The position numbers and the translations under genes are program-made. Of a DNA stretch of 7,447 bases, positions 4,345 to 7,447 are shown piece after piece. Position 1 is the first letter of the stretch. Each line of letters begins with the position of its first letter. Source of the stretch: Candidatus Portnoyibacteriota bacterium. Its GTDB lineage: Bacteria > Patescibacteriota > Minisyncoccia > Portnoybacterales > GWB1-42-6. The stretch lies in assembly GCA_028717445.1 (NCBI GenBank), contig JAQUNU010000033.1:1-7447 (forward strand). The letters run 5' to 3'. Below the pieces are notes generated by a model, which was not told the DNA's origin, did no database searches, and was given only the letters and a program-made list of their open reading frames with translations.

Positions 4345-6074
4345 TTTTTGTGGCTCTTTAAAAATGCCGCCAATTCATCGTAATCCATCGTGTTTATAAT
4401 ATCTTTTTTTTCGCACCAGCCACGCCTGGCCTGCGCCACGCCCAGCTCCATGTGACGCAGTTGGTTTCGGGCGTGCGAGTCAGTCCCGAGAGAAAGTTTA
4501 AGCCCTTTTTCAACGGCCCTTCTGATATGAGCGTCCCTCAAATCCAGGCGATTCGGATAACTGTTTATTTCCAATATTGTTCCCGTTTTTTTGGCGCAAT
4601 CAAAAATCTTTTCCATATCAAGATCATAACCGGGCCGGCCGCCGATAATCCGGCCGGTCGGATGCGCGATAATATCAAGGCAGGGATTCTGCATGGCCCG
4701 GCAGATCCTTTCAGTCTGTTCCTCCCGCGGCATTTTAAAGTTCGAGTGGACGGAGGCCAAAACGATATCGGCTTTGGCCAAAACCTCGTCCGAAATATCA
4801 AGTGTGCCGTTTTTTCTAATATTGACCTCGAGGCCTTTTAGAATTCTAAAACCCTTCAATTCTTTATCTATTTTTTCAATCTCCGCAAAATATTTCAGAA
4901 TCGTCTTCTCATCCAATCCGCCGGCAATCTGAAGATCGCCCGTGTGATCAGTCAAAGCAATATATTTGTATCCCATTTCCGCCGCTTCCTCGGCCATTTC
5001 TTTTATCGTGTGCTCGCCATCAGACCAATCGGAATGCATCTGAAGATCGCCTAAAATATTTTTCAGGTCCACTAACTTGGGGAGTTTTTTTTCGCGGGAT
5101 GCTTCAATTTCGCCAGCGTTTTCCCTCAATTCCGGCTCCATCCATCTCAAATTAAGGGCTTCATACACTTCTTCCTCGGTTTTCCCAGCCACCTGTTTTT
5201 TACCCCTAAAAATACCGTATTCATTCAATTTCATCTTTTTTTCCTGAGCAATTTTTCGCAGCTCGATATTATGATCTTTGCCGCCAGTGAAATATTGCAA
5301 AGCCGCGCCAAAGCTTTCTTCCGGAACCACTCTGATGTCCGCGTTAATCCCGGAGTCCAGTCGCACCGCGCTTTTTGTCTCCCCCTTGGCCGTCACTTTT
5401 TCCACCTCTGGCATTGAACAAAAAAAATCCATCACTTTTTCCGGCTGGTCGGAAATCGTCAGAATATCGATGTCGCCGATCGTCTCCTTAAAACGTCTGA
5501 CTGAGCCAGCCGCAACCGCCCTTGAGACAAATTCAAGTCCCGCGATCTTTTTTTCGATCCGTCTCGCCATCGGCAAAACCGACCCAAGCAAAAATCGGCC
5601 CTGCCCGGCCTGAGCAAAACCAATTCCTTTTAAAATATTCTCTTCGATCTTTGGGCCAAAATGCGGCAACTCTCTTATCTTGCCGATTTTGGCGGCCCTT
5701 TCCAGATCCTTGATGCTCCTGATGCCTAAATTTTCATAAAGCACTTTAATCTTTTTTGGACCAAGGCCTTCAACCGCCGTCAATGCCTCTAAATCAACCG
5801 GACATTCTTTCTTAAGTTTTTCGTATTCCCTTACTTTTCCGGTTTTAATAAATTCTTCGATTTTCTCGGCCATGCCCTGACCAATGCCTTCAATCTCAAC
5901 CAATCCCTTGATGCCGCTTTCTTTATAAATCCCCTCCAAGTCTTCGTCCATCGATTCAATTACGCGGGCCGCCCGCTCATAGGCCTGCGGTTTGAAAGCA
6001 ACATCTTTCATAACATAGTATTCGGCCATCTGAAAGAATATTTTTGAGATTTTGATATTGATCATAATTTCCAT
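4341..6074 (-). CDS. polX: DNA polymerase/3'-5' exonuclease PolX
   Basis: Family X repair polymerase fused to a PHP nuclease, acting in gap filling and base-excision repair. Order over 577 residues: an 8-kDa-like helical domain (about 5-90) with helix-hairpin-helix motif EGIGQGMAEKI (62-72); further HhH motifs EGLGPKKI (102-109) and HFGPKIEENI (138-147); the polymerase site GSVRR (190-194) and GDIDIL (Asp201, Asp203) with third acid in NADIRVV (Asp246); FTGGKDHN (262-269). The PHP domain (about 340-570) has DLQMHSDWSDG (His347, Asp349), LTDHTG (Asp376, His377), Glu416, SVHSNF (His443), AHPTG (His471) and GTDSHA (Asp532, His534). Both active sites look intact. Start: ATG 6074 is 6 nt after an extended -10 box, fitting a leaderless message; ATG 6065 is an alternative. 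The last codons overlap the histidine phosphatase start. Confidence 0.96.
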   Translation of the reverse strand: MEIMINIKISKIFFQMAEYYVMKDVAFKPQAYERAARVIESMDEDLEGIYKESGIKGLVEIEGIGQGMAEKIEEFIKTGKVREYEKLKKECPVDLEALTAVEGLGPKKIKVLYENLGIRSIKDLERAAKIGKIRELPHFGPKIEENILKGIGFAQAGQGRFLLGSVLPMARRIEKKIAGLEFVSRAVAAGSVRRFKETIGDIDILTISDQPEKVMDFFCSMPEVEKVTAKGETKSAVRLDSGINADIRVVPEESFGAALQYFTGGKDHNIELRKIAQEKKMKLNEYGIFRGKKQVAGKTEEEVYEALNLRWMEPELRENAGEIEASREKKLPKLVDLKNILGDLQMHSDWSDGEHTIKEMAEEAAEMGYKYIALTDHTGDLQIAGGLDEKTILKYFAEIEKIDKELKGFRILKGLEVNIRKNGTLDISDEVLAKADIVLASVHSNFKMPREEQTERICRAMQNPCLDIIAHPTGRIIGGRPGYDLDMEKIFDCAKKTGTILEINSYPNRLDLRDAHIRRAVEKGLKLSLGTDSHARNQLRHMELGVAQARRGWCEKKDIINTMDYDELAAFLKSHKK

Positions 6075-6080
6075 TCGGAT

Positions 6081-6089
6081 ATTATTTCA
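6081..6089 (-). promoter_or_regulatory. Extended -10 promoter (TGAAATAAT) just before polX
   Basis: On the minus strand TGAAATAAT is followed by six bases (ATCCGA) and then ATG 6074. The hexamer AATAAT matches TATAAT at 5 of 6 positions and the TG one base upstream is the extended -10 element. Transcription would begin at or beside the A of the ATG. The same arrangement is seen before the transporter gene. No convincing -35 hexamer is present, which extended -10 promoters tolerate. Confidence 0.45.
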
Positions 6090-6106
6090 AATTCGTATAT
6101 TCGTGA

Positions 6107-6685
6107 TTACTCTAGTTCGTTTAAAATAAAGAGCGGCAGAAGAGCTGAAATCAGCGTCAAAATGCCGACGCCGACAAAAAGAGCCGCGAACCCGAACGAA
6201 GCGGCGACCAATCCGCCCAAAGCTCCGGCAATACCCGAGCCAATGCCATCAATTGCAGTTTTTACGCTCCAACTGGTCGCCTCCTTTCCGCTGCTGATAT
6301 GACGCGTAAAAATAGCGGTGTAGCCAGGCACATTCATGGCCACGCCCAGACCATAAATGGCTTCGAAAAGATAAATATGCCATGGCAGACTGGAAAAAAT
6401 ATAGCCGAAAGTCGAAGCCGCCACCAAAATATTGCCGCCGACGATAAACCAAAGATCCACCTTTTCGCTGGGTTTTCTGTCTAAATAGGTCCCGATGGGA
6501 ATGATAACAATTGATTTTATAATCCAGTAAATCGCCGCCGCAAAACCAGCCACCTCAACGCCGCCGCCCTTAATGTTGTCCGTTAAAAAAATAGCAAATA
6601 CAGGCGCCATAAAACCGATGCCTGAAAGCAGCGCCAGGTCAGAATATATGAGAATGCGAATAAATTTATTTAAAGTTTTTGTCAT
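6107..6685 (-). CDS. Half-size MFS transporter (six membrane helices)
   Basis: Major facilitator superfamily-like protein with 192 residues, half the usual 400. Six hydrophobic segments are visible at about residues 9-34, 45-66, 77-97, 101-126, 143-163 and 165-188. GTYLDRKPSEKVDL (65-78) between helices 2 and 3 resembles MFS motif A (G-x-x-x-D-R-x-x-x-R/K). The fourth helix region has LFEAIYGLGVAMNVPGYTAIF. It thus corresponds to one six-helix bundle, best matching the N-terminal half. The stop is clean and only 32 bp separate it from polX, so no remnant of a second half exists. It may work as a homodimer or be a stable shortened form; the substrate is unknown. There is no SD; an extended -10 box ends 6 nt before ATG 6685, suggesting a leaderless message. 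Confidence 0.85.
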   Translation of the reverse strand: MTKTLNKFIRILIYSDLALLSGIGFMAPVFAIFLTDNIKGGGVEVAGFAAAIYWIIKSIVIIPIGTYLDRKPSEKVDLWFIVGGNILVAASTFGYIFSSLPWHIYLFEAIYGLGVAMNVPGYTAIFTRHISSGKEATSWSVKTAIDGIGSGIAGALGGLVAASFGFAALFVGVGILTLISALLPLFILNELE

Positions 6686-6691
6686 ATTCTG

Positions 6692-6700
6692 ATTATATCA
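6692..6700 (-). promoter_or_regulatory. Perfect extended -10 promoter (TGATATAAT) before the half-MFS gene
   Basis: The minus strand reads TGATATAAT then CAGAAT then ATG 6685. TATAAT is a perfect match and the TG lies in the extended -10 position; TGA is at the same time the stop codon of the upstream thiolase-like gene. Start of transcription is predicted at the ATG itself. The box sits in the centre of an inverted repeat, TCTGAT-TAT-ATCAGA (6688-6702), which could be an operator. Confidence 0.55.
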
Positions 6701-7447
6701 GATTAATTCCCGGAAAACTATTTCTTCTTTCTTCCTTTCTTTCGCTTTCGGCGAAAATTCAACCATCAGCTCTTGGGCTTTCTGTTTTGCCTCTTTCAAA
6801 ATTCCGTCGCGAATCAAAGCCGAAGGGCCGGGAAAATTTTCCATTTCCAAAAACAAATCTTTTTTTCCGGCGGCCTCCCTCAGCAATTCGTTCTCTTTTT
6901 CATTCCGGCCAAGAATAATCCAGGCGTCATTTTCAAAGAAATGCCGGCCGATTCCGGCCAAAGCCGCGTCGCCGGAATCAAAATCTTTTTTAAATTCCGC
7001 CAGCTTCTTCAGCCTTTCCGCAAAACCGCTCTGCGTCAGGGCGCAGCCGCCAGCCGGAGTGGGAAATTTTTTGATGTCGTATTTCTTTGCCAGTTCAAAT
7101 TGTTTCTGTCTTGACCGGCCGGAAATATCCGCCAATTTTTCGCGGTCGACCAGTCCGTTTTTTTCCGCCAAAGTGGGGGGGAGTAGTTTGGCCGAAAGAG
7201 GACGCAAAAGCCGGCCTTCAATCCCCGCTTCTTTTTCCACAATTTCCAGCGCTTTTTTGTTCTGCGACATCGGCCGCTCGCCCAAAACCTCTCCTGTGGC
7301 GACAAAATCAAATCCTTCTTTTTTCATTATTTCACTGGCTTTTTTCAACATCAAAGCATGGCAATCAATGCACGGATTCATTCCCGCGCCATAGCCGTGC
7401 TTGGGATTTTTCAGAACGGCTAAAAAATCGGCTCGCAGATCTTCTTT
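6698..7447 (-). CDS. PP-loop tRNA thiolase-like protein (ThiI/MnmA-related), 5' end cut by the window
   Basis: Partial gene. An internal Met at 7381 could be taken as the start, but the frame stays open to the window edge: the 22 upstream codons include DFLAVLKNPKHGYGAG leading into MNPCIDCHALM, which belongs to the family's conserved core. So 249 residues are visible and the N-terminal ATP-binding SGG loop lies outside. Motifs counted from that Met: NPCIDCH (2-8, resembling the NPCxxCN motif of MnmA), GERPMSQ (34-40), LRPLSAKLLPPT (59-70), DISGRSRQKQ (85-94) and FPTPAGGCALT (106-116). The end (about 143-200, GRHFF, IILGRNEKENELL) resembles the NFACT-R_2-type RNA-binding region. It likely takes part in sulfur modification of tRNA; the exact base is unknown. 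Its TGA stop forms part of the next gene's promoter. Confidence 0.82.
   Translation of the reverse strand, partial: KEDLRADFLAVLKNPKHGYGAGMNPCIDCHALMLKKASEIMKKEGFDFVATGEVLGERPMSQNKKALEIVEKEAGIEGRLLRPLSAKLLPPTLAEKNGLVDREKLADISGRSRQKQFELAKKYDIKKFPTPAGGCALTQSGFAERLKKLAEFKKDFDSGDAALAGIGRHFFENDAWIILGRNEKENELLREAAGKKDLFLEMENFPGPSALIRDGILKEAKQKAQELMVEFSPKAKERKKEEIVFRELI

Noticed and set aside
4452..5713. Several plus-strand open frames of 63-129 codons opposite polX
   Set aside because: Antisense shadows of polX, which has all domain motifs; they lack SDs and recognisable motifs.
4341..6700. Alternative genetic code (UGA read as glycine)
   Set aside because: UGA ends polX and the thiolase-like gene exactly where the families end, so it works as a stop here.
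6679..7394. Plus-strand frames opposite the thiolase-like gene
   Set aside because: Antisense shadows of a gene with clear family motifs.

Overview
The window is a compact, moderately AT-rich bacterial segment with two convergent gene blocks. The gene set (trans-translation, IF-3/L35/L20, PolX, a one-domain alkyltransferase, a half-size transporter, a VanZ-like protein), the tiny gaps and the scarcity of Shine-Dalgarno (SD) sequences suggest a small-genome, Patescibacteria/CPR-like organism. That placement is inference; no 16S rRNA is present. TGA ends at least two clear genes (polX and the thiolase-like gene), so a code reading UGA as glycine is unlikely.

Plus strand, 1-2143: smpB, then ssrA (tmRNA), then infC, rpmI and rplT. 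The tmRNA begins 14 nt after smpB and ends 27 nt before the most likely infC start. It folds well: acceptor stem, long connecting helix, four pseudoknots and a 20-codon tag reading frame can all be traced. Its T-loop sequence, however, is not the usual one. infC has no ATG, GTG or TTG in its N-terminal region and must start at AUU or AUC, so an ordinary gene caller misses it. Two hairpins with T-rich tails follow rplT.

Minus strand, 7447-2139, read from high to low coordinates: a PP-loop tRNA-thiolase-like gene cut by the window edge; a six-helix half-MFS transporter; polX; a histidine phosphatase; a Nudix hydrolase; a 42-bp perfect palindrome; then a one-domain O6-alkylguanine alkyltransferase, an unrecognised 112-residue helical protein and a VanZ-like membrane protein. 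polX to Nudix is a tightly coupled run (ATGA overlap, then a 1-nt gap). The alkyltransferase run is coupled through an SD that overlaps a stop codon. Both the transporter and polX have an extended -10 box 6 nt before the ATG, suggesting leaderless messages.

Functionally, the plus block is translation and ribosome rescue. The minus block mixes DNA repair (polX, alkyltransferase), hydrolysis of nucleotide-type or other phosphate compounds (Nudix, histidine phosphatase), tRNA modification and two membrane proteins. I see no mobile element, CRISPR array, tRNA or rRNA. The most notable signals are the tmRNA with its odd T-loop beside an AUU-started infC, the leaderless-type promoters, and the GC-rich structured element before the VanZ-like gene.
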